Positions 23,570 to 32,778 of a DNA stretch of 64,000 nucleotides are shown here, one piece after another. The first letter of the stretch is position 1, and every line of letters starts with the position of its first letter. The notes under the pieces are model-generated. The model made no database searches and had not been told where the DNA came from. It saw only the letters and a program-made list of their open reading frames with translations. Origin of the DNA: Paracrocinitomix sp040880585 (lineage in GTDB: Bacteria > Bacteroidota > Bacteroidia > Flavobacteriales_D > Crocinitomicaceae); assembly GCA_040880585.1 (NCBI GenBank), contig JBBDID010000035.1:124001-188000 (forward strand), given 5' to 3'. The position numbers and the translations under genes were made by a program.

Positions 23570-26500
23570 TTGATAAAGATAAGAAGGGCGATTCTGTTAG
23601 AAAAAAACCTGAAAAGTTGATTAAAGTTTATCGTTTGATCAGCTACTTTGTAGTGCCTTTAATGTTCCTTTTTATCGTTTTGGAAAAACCCTTTGATTTT
23701 GAAATAAACTATTACCATAAGCTTTTACTGATCTATGCAATGAGTGCAGTTATCCTTTTGGCTGTGGGGGGAACAATATCTTCGCACATAGCTACTAACT
23801 TCTTTCAATTTCATAATTTATTTCTCCTGGGAATTATGGTTATCAGTTTACTCTGGTATTTTCAAGGAAAAGTGTTTGTAGACTATAGGGGTGAAAGTCT
23901 AATACTCGCCGCTAATCTGGTTGGTATATCATTGATTAAACCAAAGTATACGATTGGCTTTTATATCATTTTACTGTTTGTTTTTACAGGACTATCTGTG
24001 TATAAAGATGTATTTTCTTTTCACATGCTGATGATGCTAATTGTCACAACTGTTGTAATATCCGGATTTAATTACTGGCGGTATCAAATTTATGAAGAGT
24101 TGCAAATATCAAGGTTTACTTATAAAGACATTTTTGACGCTTCACAAGTACAAAAATATGTGGTTTCACAAAACATGGAAATTATTGATCTGAACAAAAC
24201 GGCGGCTAAATATTTAGCGGATCAACAGGTAGAAAATTATGAAGGAAAAAAATTTAAGGACGTTTTTAATCCCGGGGATACAACATGTATTGAAAAGTTT
24301 AAAGCAGCAATAGAGTTTAGTGAATCAGATGGTTATGCCTTCTTCACCGCTGACTGTAGAGTGAGTAAATCAGAGGACCTTATCCCCGTAGAATTTATTA
24401 TAAAAAAAGGGAAATATTTTAATAAAGAGGTATTTATCATCAGTGTACGGGTGGTGAAGGAACAAAAAGAATTTGAAAACGCGTTGATACAGCACAAGGA
24501 TAACGTCACTCAAATTCTTGAAAACATTGATTATTTTGTTTTTAACATTACCTATCATCTCAAAGACAAATACAAACATCAGGTAAACTTTGTGTCTAAA
24601 AAAGTAGAAGACGTTTATGGATACTCAGTAGACGAATACATTAATTTAATAAAATCAGAACGAATTGATAATGATAGACATCCGGAAGATACTGCTGAAA
24701 TAAATATTCAGTTTCAATCTTTACTTCAATCCGGTGGTTCAGGGAAGTGGCAGTTCAGGTTAAAAGTTAATAATGAGTGGCGTTGGATGGAAGAAAAACT
24801 GTTCGTTACAAAAAATGATTCAGAAACGGTTTCATTGTTTGGTATGGTAAAAGATGTTACAGAAAATATACTAAGTGAACGAAAACTCATTAATTCTGAA
24901 CGCCGATATAGACAAATATTTGAAAATAATTTAGCGGGCGTATATAAAACTCACGTGAATGGAGAGGTGTTAGATTGTAACCTCGCTTTTGCTCACATAT
25001 TAGGGTATGAGTCTGTTGAAGAAGTGAAAAAGCTACGCATTCAGGATTTGTATTATGAACCAACTGATAGAAAACCGTACATCCTTTTATTGAAAAAGAA
25101 AAAACAACTCAACAACTATATTTCTTTTTTGAGAAGAAAAGACGGCAGGCGATTAATTTTAAACAACAATGTTTCTATTATTCAAGACGATAGAGGAGAG
25201 TATACAATTATTGTAGGAACGGTAATTGACATTACAGAACTACATGAAACTTCACAGGCTTTGTTACAAAGTGAAGAAAAGTACAGGCTGTTATTTGAAG
25301 AATCCAACAATGCTATTTTACTGGTTGCTATTTCAGACAATGATTGCTTTATAATTGATGCTAATCAAATGGGAGAAAAACTGTTTAGCTGTGATCAGCA
25401 AGAACTCATAGGAGCGCCATTAAAAAGGTTTTTAGCAGAAGCTGAGTTTAGTGATAAAATTATTGAATTTTACAAGGGTGAAAACACACAACACACCCAA
25501 GATAAAGAATTAGAGTTTGTAAGAAAAAATGGGGAGGTATTTGATGCAGAAGTATCACTTGCCTCCATTCATTTTGATAACGAAAATGTGGTTCAACTGG
25601 TAATTAAGGACATATCAGAGCGGAAACAATATGAAAAAGAGATACTAGAAAGCCGTTTGAGCTTTAAAAATATTGTTGATCGTTCTCCCGCCAGTGTTTT
25701 GATCTTTACTGAAGGACAGCTAGCGTATGTGAACCCTAAAGGAGAAGAATTATACCAGCATGTTTTGCTTTCTCAAAGCAGCGATTTATATGAGGTCTTT
25801 CCGAAAGAAACCCACGTGTTGATAAAAGACTTGATAAAAGAAGCAGAAAACAACAGTAATTCCTATACAGAGATAGAGTTGGGAGAGGGAAAAGAGATAA
25901 AAAGGTACAATATTAATGCAGTAAGTATTACGTACAATGCAAAAAAAGCAACCCTCTTCTTATTAATGGATATTACTTTACAATCGGAATACAATATCCA
26001 AAAATTGCGCGCAGAAATTGCAGAAGAATCGAATGTTTCTCTTCAGGAAGAGATAAAACGCCATAAACGTACACAGCTTTCCTTGATGGAGTCTACTTCG
26101 CGATTAAAAGCATTGTTTGAAACGGCAGCACAGCTCTATATTATTTCCATTGACCGGAATTATCAAATTGTATCATTCAACCAAAATTTTAAAGAAATGA
26201 TATGGGCAACTTTGAAAAAGAAGGTTGAAAAAGGAACGAACTTTATGGAACTCTTTCCTATTGAAGAGGGCGCTTATGAAGTAATTACAGAGCGTTTTGA
26301 ATATGTTTTGAACGGAAACCCTACCAATCTTATTTCTCATTTTCCCTCAAAAGAAACAAAAAAAGAAATTTGGATGGAGTCTTTTCTCAGTCCTATTATG
26401 TTAGATGGACAAGAAATAAAAGAAATATCATTTATAGCACACGACATTACAGAAGCAATTGAAAACCGTAAAAAAATCCTAAAAAGTGAGGAAAATAATA

Positions 26501-27492
26501 AAGCCCTTTTGCTGGCAGTACCGGATATTTTGTTTAAAGTAAACAAGGAAGGTGTGTTTACAGATTACAGATCAACAGGAGAGTCCGGTCAAAAAGCATT
26601 TTCCAGATTACTAAAAACCGATAAAGTGATAGGGGAAAAAATAGAAAAAGTGTTATTGGATAAGGAGGTTGCCGGATCCATAAAAGAACACGTTCTCCTT
26701 ACTTTAAAATCAGAACAAATTATAACACAGAATTTGAGTTTTGATTATCCTTTTAAAGAGGACAAACAACGTATTCATTACGAAAACCGATACTCTAAAA
26801 TAAATGATGAAGAGGTTGTGATCATTTCTCGAAATGTAACAGACACGGTTGAATATGAAGAGCGGCTCATAGAGTCGGTCAGAGAAAAAGAAGTGTTGCT
26901 CAAAGAAGTTCACCACCGGGTAAAAAACAACCTACAGGTGATTAACAGCATTCTTAATCTTCAGTCATCTTATGTAACAGATGAAAAAACCCTTCAAATT
27001 ATTATTGAAAGCCAAAACAGAATTCGGTCCATGTCCTATATTCACGAAAGTCTGTACCAAACAAAAGATTTTTCTTCCATCAATTTTGATGATTATATCT
27101 CTAATCTGGTGCAAAACCTGGTACACTCTTATGAAGTATATAGTGATAAAACCCAACTGGATCTAAGTGTAGATAAAGTCTCTCTTGCGCTGGATCAAGC
27201 CATTCCTTGCGGATTAATTTTAAATGAACTGATTACAAACGCATTGAAATATGCTTATCCCGGAGATAAAGGAGGAAAAATAACTATTGCTGTTTTCGAA
27301 GAAAAAGGAAAGGTCAAAATAAGGGTCAAAGACTTTGGCGTTGGATTACCCAAAGACTTTAATATAGCAGAGACAGAGTCACTTGGTTTAAGCCTTGTAG
27401 ATACGTTGATTGAACAATTGGATGGCGAACTAATACTGAAAACAAACAAGGGAACAGAATTTTTAATTATCTTTGAAAAGCAACAAATTTAG
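23566..27492 (+). CDS. Multi-PAS membrane sensor histidine kinase (HisKA_2 type)
   Basis: A 1308-residue protein. The first 170 residues contain about six hydrophobic helices. About seven PAS domains follow between residues 185 and 1090, each starting with motifs such as RRYRQIFENNLAGVY or EKYRLLFEESNNAIL. The kinase core begins with the HisKA_2 box EVHHRVKNNLQVINSILNLQ at about 1115-1134, with the phospho-accepting His at 1117 or 1118, followed by HATPase_c motifs LNELITNALKYA and KDFGVGLP. HisKA_2 enzymes are hybrid-like kinases whose partner is often a non-OmpR regulator. The LytTR regulator lies 2 bases downstream, making a cognate pair very likely. Confidence 0.93.
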   Translation: MIDKDKKGDSVRKKPEKLIKVYRLISYFVVPLMFLFIVLEKPFDFEINYYHKLLLIYAMSAVILLAVGGTISSHIATNFFQFHNLFLLGIMVISLLWYFQGKVFVDYRGESLILAANLVGISLIKPKYTIGFYIILLFVFTGLSVYKDVFSFHMLMMLIVTTVVISGFNYWRYQIYEELQISRFTYKDIFDASQVQKYVVSQNMEIIDLNKTAAKYLADQQVENYEGKKFKDVFNPGDTTCIEKFKAAIEFSESDGYAFFTADCRVSKSEDLIPVEFIIKKGKYFNKEVFIISVRVVKEQKEFENALIQHKDNVTQILENIDYFVFNITYHLKDKYKHQVNFVSKKVEDVYGYSVDEYINLIKSERIDNDRHPEDTAEINIQFQSLLQSGGSGKWQFRLKVNNEWRWMEEKLFVTKNDSETVSLFGMVKDVTENILSERKLINSERRYRQIFENNLAGVYKTHVNGEVLDCNLAFAHILGYESVEEVKKLRIQDLYYEPTDRKPYILLLKKKKQLNNYISFLRRKDGRRLILNNNVSIIQDDRGEYTIIVGTVIDITELHETSQALLQSEEKYRLLFEESNNAILLVAISDNDCFIIDANQMGEKLFSCDQQELIGAPLKRFLAEAEFSDKIIEFYKGENTQHTQDKELEFVRKNGEVFDAEVSLASIHFDNENVVQLVIKDISERKQYEKEILESRLSFKNIVDRSPASVLIFTEGQLAYVNPKGEELYQHVLLSQSSDLYEVFPKETHVLIKDLIKEAENNSNSYTEIELGEGKEIKRYNINAVSITYNAKKATLFLLMDITLQSEYNIQKLRAEIAEESNVSLQEEIKRHKRTQLSLMESTSRLKALFETAAQLYIISIDRNYQIVSFNQNFKEMIWATLKKKVEKGTNFMELFPIEEGAYEVITERFEYVLNGNPTNLISHFPSKETKKEIWMESFLSPIMLDGQEIKEISFIAHDITEAIENRKKILKSEENNKALLLAVPDILFKVNKEGVFTDYRSTGESGQKAFSRLLKTDKVIGEKIEKVLLDKEVAGSIKEHVLLTLKSEQIITQNLSFDYPFKEDKQRIHYENRYSKINDEEVVIISRNVTDTVEYEERLIESVREKEVLLKEVHHRVKNNLQVINSILNLQSSYVTDEKTLQIIIESQNRIRSMSYIHESLYQTKDFSSINFDDYISNLVQNLVHSYEVYSDKTQLDLSVDKVSLALDQAIPCGLILNELITNALKYAYPGDKGGKITIAVFEEKGKVKIRVKDFGVGLPKDFNIAETESLGLSLVDTLIEQLDGELILKTNKGTEFLIIFEKQQI

Positions 27493-27494
27493 GT

Positions 27495-28247
27495 ATGCCA
27501 AAAACCAATATACTTGTAGTAGAAGACGAAAGTATCGTCTCTAAAGATATTCAACACAGCTTAAAAAAACTAGGCTACAATGTTGTAGGGTCTGCATCTA
27601 CCGGTGAGCGTGCGTTTGAGTTAGCGGCTTCTGAAAAGCCGGACATTATCCTGATGGATATTATGTTAAAAGGAGAGATGAATGGAATAGAAACTGCGCA
27701 AAAAATCAAGGAAGAACTTCAGATTCCCATCATTTATTTAACGGCTTATGCGGATGAGTCCACGCTTGAAAAAGCAAAGGTAACCGAACCGTATGGATAT
27801 ATCATTAAACCCTTTAAAGAGGTAGACTTACACACGTCCATTGAAATGGCGCTGTATAAATACTCTAAGGAAAAAGAAAATCTGAAAGCGCGTGATCTGT
27901 TTTATTCCCTGATCGAAAACAAAGAATCTACCGATTTTATTTTTGTTAAATCGAAAAGTCGTTTGGTAAAAATCAAAACCGTAGACATCTATTTTGTAGA
28001 AGCCTTAAAAGACTATGTAGTAATTAATACGCTGGATACTCGTTACACTATTCATTCTACCATGAAAGATATCATTTCAAAACTGGATGAAGACAATTTC
28101 ATAAGAGTACACCGTTCTTTTATTGTAAGGCTGGATAAAATAGCGTCCATTGAGTACCTTAACCTACACCTTGAAAACGATAAAAAGATTGTTCCTATCG
28201 GGGGATCTTTTAAAGACGACTTGATTAAAAAACTGAATTTAATCTAA
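27495..28247 (+). CDS. LytTR-family response regulator
   Basis: A 250-residue two-domain regulator. The receiver domain (1-120) has the acidic pair E10-D11, phospho-acceptor D55 in ILMDI, T83 and K105. The LytTR DNA-binding domain (about 145-250) contains FVKSKSRLVKI, FVEALKDYVVI and the conserved RVHRSFIV motif. LytTR proteins bind direct repeats upstream of target promoters, so the iterated motif at 21549-22003 is a possible self-regulatory target. It overlaps the convergent SCO1-like gene by 9 bases. Confidence 0.94.
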   Translation: MPKTNILVVEDESIVSKDIQHSLKKLGYNVVGSASTGERAFELAASEKPDIILMDIMLKGEMNGIETAQKIKEELQIPIIYLTAYADESTLEKAKVTEPYGYIIKPFKEVDLHTSIEMALYKYSKEKENLKARDLFYSLIENKESTDFIFVKSKSRLVKIKTVDIYFVEALKDYVVINTLDTRYTIHSTMKDIISKLDEDNFIRVHRSFIVRLDKIASIEYLNLHLENDKKIVPIGGSFKDDLIKKLNLI

Positions 28248-28952
28248 ATCGTACTCCTTTTTTAAATCGTATACATCACGAATGAGTTCATCTACCTGAG
28301 CAGGGTCTGTTCCGTCATACATACCACGTATTCTACCATCCGGATCAATCAAGGCAAAATTCTCGGTATGCAAAAAATCAGACTCACCACCATGCTCAAA
28401 GTTAGGGTCTGCTTTATCCGGAACCACCAGGTAGGATTTTCTCGCCATCAGATAAAGCGCTTCTTTTGTTCCGGTTAAAAACCACCACTTACTGTGATCC
28501 GCTTCAAAACGCTCTGCATAATTATACAGGGTTTCTACTGTATCAATTGAGGGATTTACGGTGTGTGATAAAATGTAGAAGTTAGGGTCATCTAAAAACT
28601 CTTTATGCACCCGCTTTAATTGTGTGGTCATTTTTGGACAAATACCCGCACAAGTGGTAAAAAAGAAATCTGTAACGTAAATTTTTCCACGAACATTTGC
28701 TTGTGTTATGGAGTCACCCAACTGGTTGAGAAAAGCAAAATCAGCTATGGTGTGATCGCTAGAAACGGCTTGTATGCTGCTGTCTACCAGTGTGGGATTC
28801 ACATCTGAAGGATTGATCACCCGAAGGCGGTTGTTTTGACTGCGATTAACAGGCGAATCCGGATCACCTGAATAATGTTGCATATTCATAATACCTGCTA
28901 CTGTGATACCTACAATCACAATCAAACTAAAAATAATCAATCTTTTTTTCAT
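28239..28952 (-). CDS. SCO1/SenC family copper chaperone-like protein
   Basis: With the ATG at 28952 the protein has 237 residues and starts MKKRLIIFSLIVIVGITVAG, a membrane anchor or signal sequence; an ATG at 28967 would add five residues. The thioredoxin-fold domain has the copper-binding motif CAGIC at residues 101-105 followed by PKMTTQL, and the conserved His in FLHTENF at 195. SCO proteins help build the CuA site of cytochrome c oxidase or act as thiol reductases outside the cytoplasm. No oxidase genes are nearby. Confidence 0.9.
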   Translation of the reverse strand: MKKRLIIFSLIVIVGITVAGIMNMQHYSGDPDSPVNRSQNNRLRVINPSDVNPTLVDSSIQAVSSDHTIADFAFLNQLGDSITQANVRGKIYVTDFFFTTCAGICPKMTTQLKRVHKEFLDDPNFYILSHTVNPSIDTVETLYNYAERFEADHSKWWFLTGTKEALYLMARKSYLVVPDKADPNFEHGGESDFLHTENFALIDPDGRIRGMYDGTDPAQVDELIRDVYDLKKEYDLD

Positions 28953-29005
28953 ACTGCTTGGATGCAAATTTCGGCATAAAATGAAAAGAAAAAGAGGAAG
29001 TCAGA

Positions 29006-30253
29006 TTATATTTTTTCCAAAGCAGAAGAAAGGTCAAAAATTAAATCTTCATAATGCTCCACCCCTACTGAGAGTCGAACCAGTGAAGAGGTGATACCCA
29101 ACTCTTCTTTATCTTCAAGTGAAACCCCTGCGTGTGTCATGGTGGCGGGGTGTTGAATGAGCGACTCAGTGCTCCCCAGGCTTACCGCTAATTTTACTAG
29201 TTTTAATGTATTCATTAATAGAAAAGCAGCTTTTTCTCCGCCCTCAACATCAAAGGACAGCATTGCTCCTGCGCCCTCACATTGACGGTTAAAAATCTCT
29301 TTTTCTTCCCCTTCAAGAAAACCCAAATAATACACTTTTTTTACTTTTGGATGTGTACGTAAAAACTCGGCAACAGCTTTTGCGTTGGTTCCCTGTTTGT
29401 CCATACGAACTTTCAGTGTTTCCAAACTTCTCATCAGCAACCAACCCGTCCAGGGGCCGGCCATATTACCTAAAAAAGTACGCATTCCTTTCATTCGTCC
29501 AATGACTTTTTTGTTTCCTAAACAAGCACCGGCGATAACATCTGAGTGACCACCAATATACTTTGTGGCGGAGTAAAGCACCAAATCAGCACCATGTTTT
29601 AAAGGATGTTGCCACAAAGGCCCCATATAAGTGTTGTCTACCGCCAGCAATACTTCTTTTTCTTCTGTCGAAAACTTTTTTGCGATTGATGAACACATAT
29701 CAATATCAATTAATGTATTGGTTGGGTTTGCCGGTGTTTCAATATACACCATGGCAATTTTCTCCGCTTTTCCACTCTTTTTAACCATTTGCATGATCTC
29801 TTCTTCTTTTTGGTGGGGATAAAAACCCAAAGAATCGATTCCGTATTTGCTGAGAATATGTTTGATGAAATGATCGGTTCCGCCATATACCGGATTACTA
29901 AAAAGCAAGACATCTCCCGGTTTCAAAAACTCCAAAAAAGTGGTGGTGATTGCAGACATTCCGCTTTCAAATACAGCACAGTCTTCTGCCTCATCCCAAA
30001 GCGTTAATCGAGTTTCAAGAATTTCAAGATCCGGATTGTTGATGCGGCTGTATATTAAGCCCAACTCCTCTTTCTCTTCTCTTTCACGCAAACCGTAGGC
30101 AATTTCAAAAAAAGCCTTTCCCTCCTCAGCTGATTTAAAAACAAAAGTAGAGGTTTGGAATATGGGACATTTGATCGCCCCTTCAGACCATTCTGGTGAA
30201 TACCCGTGAGACATCATTAAACTCTCAGGGGAAAATTTGTGCTTTGAATCCAT
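29006..30253 (-). CDS. Cys/Met metabolism PLP-dependent enzyme (cystathionine gamma-synthase / methionine gamma-lyase family)
   Basis: With the ATG at 30253 the enzyme has 415 residues; an upstream TTG-type extension of 31 residues is unlikely. It is a fold-type I PLP enzyme of the Cys_Met_Meta_PP family: HGYSPEWSEGAIKCPIFQTSTF at the N terminus, the Y-S-R-x-x-N-P tract, FESGMSAI, DNTY and the PLP lysine in YSATKYIGG (K231). Family members act in trans-sulfuration or methionine degradation; the sequence alone does not fix which. It is divergent from the Lrp-type regulator at 30402, the usual arrangement for a regulated amino acid enzyme. Confidence 0.9.
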   Translation of the reverse strand: MDSKHKFSPESLMMSHGYSPEWSEGAIKCPIFQTSTFVFKSAEEGKAFFEIAYGLREREEKEELGLIYSRINNPDLEILETRLTLWDEAEDCAVFESGMSAITTTFLEFLKPGDVLLFSNPVYGGTDHFIKHILSKYGIDSLGFYPHQKEEEIMQMVKKSGKAEKIAMVYIETPANPTNTLIDIDMCSSIAKKFSTEEKEVLLAVDNTYMGPLWQHPLKHGADLVLYSATKYIGGHSDVIAGACLGNKKVIGRMKGMRTFLGNMAGPWTGWLLMRSLETLKVRMDKQGTNAKAVAEFLRTHPKVKKVYYLGFLEGEEKEIFNRQCEGAGAMLSFDVEGGEKAAFLLMNTLKLVKLAVSLGSTESLIQHPATMTHAGVSLEDKEELGITSSLVRLSVGVEHYEDLIFDLSSALEKI

Positions 30254-30401
30254 AGCTTTTTGTTTTAAATTTAAGAAAGAACAAAACCTAATCCTATGAC
30301 TATAGTCATATTCAGAATATCTTATTGTAAAAAGTGAATAAAACAAAATAATATACTAATTTGTGCTATAAATAAACGGAATCAAAGAAAAATCATCTGA
30401 A

Positions 30402-30857
30402 ATGTTGGACGAAACAGACAAAAAACTACTGAATTTATTGCAAAAAGACGCCTCCATTACCCATAAACAGTTGGCGGCCGAGCTTAACTTAACAGTTACA
30501 CCGGTTTATGAACGCATTAAAAAACTTAAAAAATCAGGAGTAATCAAACGCATTACAGCCGAAATTGACCGGAACAAAGTAAACAAGCCGGTAATGGTGT
30601 TTTGTGAAGTTTCTTTGTCCAGTCACACGCTTGAAAACCTAAAAAAATTTGAAAAAGAAGTCTTGGGTCTGCAAGAAGTGTTAGAGAGTTATCACGTCTC
30701 GGGTGAATATGATTATATGCTAAAGGTTCTTATTGCGGGGATGGAAGAATATCGAGAGTTTTTAATTAATAAGTTGGCCAAACTTAAAAACGTTGGGCAT
30801 GTAAACAGCACCTTTGTTATGAAGCCTTTGCGGGAAGAAAGGTTTTTGCAACTTTAA
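30402..30857 (+). CDS. Lrp/AsnC family transcriptional regulator
   Basis: A 151-residue regulator with an N-terminal winged helix-turn-helix (residues 1-60: LDETDKKLLNLLQKDASIT, ELNLTVTPVYERIKKL) and a C-terminal RAM ligand-binding domain (about 65-145: VSGEYDYMLKV). Such proteins form octamers that sense amino acids. Divergent from the PLP enzyme at 29006, which is its likely target, and convergent with aspS, overlapping by 4 bases. Confidence 0.94.
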   Translation: MLDETDKKLLNLLQKDASITHKQLAAELNLTVTPVYERIKKLKKSGVIKRITAEIDRNKVNKPVMVFCEVSLSSHTLENLKKFEKEVLGLQEVLESYHVSGEYDYMLKVLIAGMEEYREFLINKLAKLKNVGHVNSTFVMKPLREERFLQL

Positions 30858-32617
30858 CTCAAGGAAGAAGTATCAGATTTCAAAAATAACTCCTTTAACT
30901 GTTCGGGGCTCAATTGAGAAGGCGAATCAATCATAATGTCTCGTCCGGCATTGTTTTTCGGGAAGGCGATATAATCTCTGATCGATTCTGACCCACCCAT
31001 AGTGGCCACTAATCGATCAAAACCAAATGCAATCCCACCATGCGGTGGAGCACCAAATTCAAAGGCATTCATTAAAAAGCCGAATTGGTCTTTTGCTTCT
31101 TCATCCGAAAAGCCTAATAACTCAAACATTTTGGCCTGCAATTCTTTATTGTGGATACGGATGGATCCTCCGCCCAACTCAACACCGTTCATGGCAAGAT
31201 CATAAGCATTGGCACGCACTTTTGCCGGCTCTGTTTTCAACAACTCAATATCTTCTGCTTTTGGAGAGGTAAACGGATGGTGCATGGCGTGATATCTTTG
31301 CGTTTCCTCATCCCACTCCAACAAAGGAAAGTCCGTTACCCAAAGCGGCTTAAATACATTCGGATTTCTCAAGCCCAACTCGTCGCCCATGTGAAGACGT
31401 AAAGCACTCATTTGAGTTTTAACTGCCGTTTCATCACCGGACAACATCAAAATCAAATCTCCTTTTTTTGCACCCGACAAATTAGCCCATTCTGCCTGAT
31501 CTTCTTGTGAAAAGAATTTATCGATAGAAGACTTAAATGATCCATCTTCATTCACTTTACAATAAATCAACCCCTTTGCGCCGATTTGCGGACGCTTCAC
31601 CCAAGCCGTTAGCGCATCTAATTGTTTGCGCGTGTATCCCGCACAGTCTTTTGCAACAATTCCAACCACCAAATCCGCATTGTCAAAAACACCAAATCCC
31701 TTGCCTTGCGTTACCGAATTCATATTCACCAACTCCATCCCAAAACGGATATCCGGCTTATCTGAACCGTACTTTTCCATGGCTTCTGCATAAGTCATCC
31801 GCGGAAATGTTTCTTTGAACTCAACGCCTCTACAGGTTTTGAACAGGTGCTTTACCAGTCCTTCAAAAGTGTTTAGCACATCTTCCTGATCCACAAAAGC
31901 CATTTCACAGTCAATCTGGGTAAACTCAGGTTGACGATCTGCTCGCAAATCCTCATCCCTAAAACACTTTACAATTTGATAGTAACGATCATATCCCGAA
32001 ACCATCAACAACTGCTTAAATGTTTGGGGAGATTGAGGTAAAGCATAAAACTCTCCGGGATTCATCCGGCTAGGAACAACAAAGTCTCTTGCTCCTTCGG
32101 GGGTAGACTTAATTAAATAAGGCGTTTCAACCTCCATAAAGCCTTGCGAATCCAAATATTTATGAGTTTCTAAAGAAGCTTTATGGCGTAACAATAACTT
32201 TTCTTTTACAGGGTTTCTTCGCAAATCCAAATAGCGGTATTTCATCCGCAATTCTTCTCCGCCGTCTGTTTCATTCTCAATGGTGAAAGGCGGAATAATA
32301 GAAGCATTTAAAATATGTACTTCCTCTACAAGAATTTCAACTTCTCCGGTAGGAATATTAGGATTTTTTGAATGTCGCTCTGCTACTTTTCCAACAATCT
32401 GCACAACGAACTCTCTGCCTAGCTCCTTTAAGCCATTCATCACATCTTCAGATGAAGTTCCGGATTCACCGACAACCTGCGTTATCCCATATCGGTCTCT
32501 AACATCCACCCAAATAAGGTTCCCTTTGTCTCTAACAGTTTGTACCCAGCCGGCAAGTGTAACTTTTTCACCAATATGAGAAGCATTTAATTCGCCGCAA
32601 GTATGTGATCTGTACAT
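30854..32617 (-). CDS. aspS: Aspartyl-tRNA synthetase
   Basis: A 587-residue class II aminoacyl-tRNA synthetase of the bacterial type. The N-terminal OB fold begins with YRSHTCGELN and GWVQTVRDKGNLIWVDVRD. Class II motifs are present (FMEVETPYL, FRDEDLRADRQPEFTQIDCE, and GIAFGFDRL near the C terminus). A GAD-type insertion lies between motifs 2 and 3. It charges tRNA-Asp (and, in the non-discriminating form, tRNA-Asn). No neighbour suggests operon membership. Confidence 0.97.
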   Translation of the reverse strand: MYRSHTCGELNASHIGEKVTLAGWVQTVRDKGNLIWVDVRDRYGITQVVGESGTSSEDVMNGLKELGREFVVQIVGKVAERHSKNPNIPTGEVEILVEEVHILNASIIPPFTIENETDGGEELRMKYRYLDLRRNPVKEKLLLRHKASLETHKYLDSQGFMEVETPYLIKSTPEGARDFVVPSRMNPGEFYALPQSPQTFKQLLMVSGYDRYYQIVKCFRDEDLRADRQPEFTQIDCEMAFVDQEDVLNTFEGLVKHLFKTCRGVEFKETFPRMTYAEAMEKYGSDKPDIRFGMELVNMNSVTQGKGFGVFDNADLVVGIVAKDCAGYTRKQLDALTAWVKRPQIGAKGLIYCKVNEDGSFKSSIDKFFSQEDQAEWANLSGAKKGDLILMLSGDETAVKTQMSALRLHMGDELGLRNPNVFKPLWVTDFPLLEWDEETQRYHAMHHPFTSPKAEDIELLKTEPAKVRANAYDLAMNGVELGGGSIRIHNKELQAKMFELLGFSDEEAKDQFGFLMNAFEFGAPPHGGIAFGFDRLVATMGGSESIRDYIAFPKNNAGRDIMIDSPSQLSPEQLKELFLKSDTSSLS

Positions 32618-32778
32618 CTGAAATTTTTTTATGTAAAGTTAATGAAGTCTATCAAAGCAAAGACGCAGCTTTGAGAATTTTTGCGAACAGGCTTACGTTA
32701 TTTTTTAATCACTCTAAAAGCAACCTTTTAAAATTTCAACGTCTATAGAGTAACTAAAAAATTAAAAGTATTAACCTT

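Noticed and set aside
29006..30346. Longer frame of the PLP enzyme
   Set aside because: The 31 extra residues lack a plausible start and family proteins begin near the ATG at 30253.
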